This document shows, piece after piece, positions 62,272 through 64,000 of a stretch of 64,000 nt of DNA. Every line of letters starts with the position of its first letter. Position 1 is the first letter of the stretch. Source of the DNA: Kofleriaceae bacterium (GTDB taxonomy: Bacteria > Myxococcota_A > Polyangia > Haliangiales > Haliangiaceae); assembly GCA_025357755.1 (NCBI GenBank), contig JANXOP010000054.1, positions 1-64,000 of the forward strand. Direction: 5' to 3'. A model generated the notes under the pieces. That model ran no database searches. It worked only from the letters and a program-made list of their open reading frames with translations, and was not told the DNA's origin. Position numbers and translations under genes: made by a program.

Positions 62272-63750
62272 ATGGGGCGCGTCTGGGTCGTGCTATCGGT
62301 CCTGCTATCGGTCGTGCTCGCTGCGTGCAGTCCTGGGGTCGGGGACACGGGCGATGCGACGAGCGCGACGAGCGATGGATCGGGCCTCGATCCGAACGAC
62401 GGCGCGAAGTCCGGCTCGCGCCTGAAGCTGACCTGGTACCTGTTCACCGATGGCACCAAGCAGTGGAGCGGGATGTACGACGCCCAGAACAAGGAGCTGT
62501 GCAGTCCGTACTACGGGGCGTGGGCGGACGGGAAGGTCTACTGCGTGCCGCAAACCGGCGGCGCGCTCGTCTACACCAACTCGACGTGCACCACCAAGGC
62601 GCTCGAGTACTACGTCGACTCGATCTGCCCGCGAGATCCGAGCAAGTACTACCTCGAGTACGCCGCCTCGGGTTGCTCGTCGGTGCCCGCGCATCTCTAC
62701 CTGCGCGGCGCCAAGATCGCGCCCGCCACCACGTACACCAAGCTATCGAACGGGACGTGCGCATCGAACGGTGCGCCGCAGGCGTACGATGCGATCTACG
62801 CGCTCGGCTCGGAAGTCGCGACGAGTCAGCTCGTCCAGCTCTCGCTTTCGGCACCCGAAGGAAGTGGTCGGATCGGCCTGCGCTACTACGAGAGCTCCGA
62901 CGGCATGCAGTTCCCGTGGACCCTCCACGACAACACGCTCGCGACCGATTGCTACACCAACTACAACACCCCGAGCTCGACATCCGCGCGATGCGTGCCG
63001 GCAGATTCGGGCTTCGCGTACTACTCGCACGATGCGGCGTGCACCCAGCGCGAGCTCGGCGTGCAGACCACGTGCGAGCAGCCGACCTACGCCTATCCCG
63101 AATCGTTCACGCGCTGCCCGTACGACGACACGCCGTACTACACCCTGAATGCGGTCGCCGCGTCGCCGCTGTACGAGGCGGTCGGCACGAGCTGCATCGC
63201 GATCTCACCATCGTCGGGCACCAGCTACTACACGATGGGCTCGGAGGTCGATCTCCCGTCGCTCACGCGCACGGTCGACACCAGCACCGCGCATCGCGTC
63301 CAGCAGGCGCACTTCACGACCCCCGAAGGTCTGCGCTACCGCGATCCGTATGCGCTCTACGACGCGCAGATGGCGACGGAGTGTTATCCGGCCACGTTGC
63401 CCGACGGCTCGATCCGCTGCATCGCCGAGGGTGGCTACGTCAGCACGTTCTATGCAAACCCCGGCTGCACCACGCCGCTCGATGTCGTCGAAGTCTATCA
63501 AGGTCCGTCGGGCTGCATGACCCCCGCCCCACCCGCGTACGCTCGCAAATCGATCGCACCCGAGCCGGGCACGTGCACCTACTCGACCGAGATCCACCAG
63601 GTCGGCGCGATTCGGACCGGCGCCGTGTATGCCGGTTCACCTGGCAGCTGCAACCTGTACACGGCATACGAGGGGACGCTGTACAGCGTGGGACCCGTGG
63701 TCCCTTTGACCGATTTCGTCGGTGCGTCGATCGCGATCGATACCCACTGA
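62272..63750 (+). CDS. Lipoprotein built from three Cys-containing repeats
   Basis: This is a 492-residue product from ATG 62272 (the ORF track begins 14 codons earlier). Signal and lipobox SVVLAAC are followed by about 30 low-complexity residues and three modules of about 145 residues. Each has a Y-D-A-Q or similar start, a T-x-C-Y segment, a single RC(V/I) pair, and a closing Y.MGSEV.. or similar strand (for example [15 protein letters not shown]). No enzyme motif is seen. It is probably a surface protein; the family is unknown to me. Confidence 0.75.
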   Translation: MGRVWVVLSVLLSVVLAACSPGVGDTGDATSATSDGSGLDPNDGAKSGSRLKLTWYLFTDGTKQWSGMYDAQNKELCSPYYGAWADGKVYCVPQTGGALVYTNSTCTTKALEYYVDSICPRDPSKYYLEYAASGCSSVPAHLYLRGAKIAPATTYTKLSNGTCASNGAPQAYDAIYALGSEVATSQLVQLSLSAPEGSGRIGLRYYESSDGMQFPWTLHDNTLATDCYTNYNTPSSTSARCVPADSGFAYYSHDAACTQRELGVQTTCEQPTYAYPESFTRCPYDDTPYYTLNAVAASPLYEAVGTSCIAISPSSGTSYYTMGSEVDLPSLTRTVDTSTAHRVQQAHFTTPEGLRYRDPYALYDAQMATECYPATLPDGSIRCIAEGGYVSTFYANPGCTTPLDVVEVYQGPSGCMTPAPPAYARKSIAPEPGTCTYSTEIHQVGAIRTGAVYAGSPGSCNLYTAYEGTLYSVGPVVPLTDFVGASIAIDTH

Positions 63751-63833
63751 GGTGGGCCCTTCTCGCACCCGATTACGATCCCTCCTCGGGACCTATCGAG
63801 GCTGCGCGTGGCCTGCTAGCTTTGTACGTCCCG

Positions 63834-64000
63834 ATGGCACGAGTGATCAGGTTCCCCGACAAAGGTCGCCTGCTCGTATGCACGGATCTCCAGGGTTGCA
63901 TGCGCGACTACCTGCGCATGGTCGAGGTCTTCGAGCAGGCGTTGCTCGAGTACGGCGGCGACGTCCATCTGATCTTCACCGGCGACCTCATCCACGGGCC
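63834..64000 (+). CDS. Start of a metallophosphoesterase (partial)
   Basis: The first 55 codons are in the window. [20 protein letters not shown] and FTGDLIHGP fit the first two motifs of calcineurin-like metallophosphoesterases (the D-x-H/Q and GD-x-(V/I)-x-x-(G/R) elements). The catalytic histidine that usually follows D-x is a Gln here (DLQG), as in some bacterial phosphatases. The rest lies beyond the right edge. Confidence 0.7.
   Translation, partial: MARVIRFPDKGRLLVCTDLQGCMRDYLRMVEVFEQALLEYGGDVHLIFTGDLIHG

Overview
This is a GC-rich window that reads as Myxococcota (Deltaproteobacteria-like), possibly a Haliangium/Kofleria-type relative. The grounds are three Hanks-type Ser/Thr kinases with trailing TPR or linker regions, a PP2C phosphatase, an FHA-GGDEF protein, an Oar-like TonB receptor, a TIGR04551-like outer-membrane protein, and about fourteen predicted lipoproteins. 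This placement is inferred from gene content; no rRNA or tRNA gene was seen.

Layout. 0-9.7 kb: an ECF sigma factor and a partial partner gene run leftward. Divergent from them is a tightly packed operon of a DUF4175-like membrane coiled-coil protein, a TPR/MA-type metallopeptidase, a MoxR AAA+ ATPase, a DUF58 protein and a BatA/VWA-like membrane protein. 9.7-18.9 kb: a DUF6882 gene, then about 6 kb of accessory DNA (Phd/VapC toxin-antitoxin, WD40-like fragment, Ser/Thr kinase with zinc-finger and TPRs, a broken GluR0-like channel gene, a Cys-rich lipoprotein). This DNA lies between two direct copies of the 3' end of nagZ. The intact nagZ and an FG-GAP-like lipoprotein follow. 18.9-25.6 kb: an operon of a porin-like protein, a beta-propeller/di-haem cytochrome lipoprotein and two more lipoproteins. 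25.7-29.9 kb: a leftward operon ending in radA. 29.9-38.4 kb: leftward Oar-like TonB receptor and Ig-like lipoprotein, then recA, thpR and cinA. 38.5-46.5 kb: PP2C phosphatase, YceI, a lipoprotein, PLD-like lipoprotein, Fur, xseB-ispA, FHA-GGDEF, and a Slt70-like lytic transglycosylase. 46.5-53.4 kb: kinase plus SDR, exported proteins, a second kinase, a PDZ-like mini-protein, and bfr-bfd with a candidate Fur box. 53.4-64 kb: lipoproteins including an alpha/beta hydrolase coupled to a TSP3-repeat protein, glutamate dehydrogenase, an RsmB-type methyltransferase, a double GNAT protein, a repeat lipoprotein, and the start of a metallophosphoesterase.

How it fits together. The window is mostly chromosomal housekeeping (recA, cinA, radA, ispA, xseB, gdh, nagZ, slt) mixed with envelope and phospho-signalling genes. 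The clearest accessory feature is the repeat-bounded segment at about 10.5-16.9 kb. Its borders look like an insertion at the 3' end of nagZ that displaced or replaced that gene's C-terminal codons. Other less usual units are the di-haem/propeller operon, a divergent kinase/exported-protein pair with almost no leader sequence, and two lipoproteins built from repeated Cys-rich modules.
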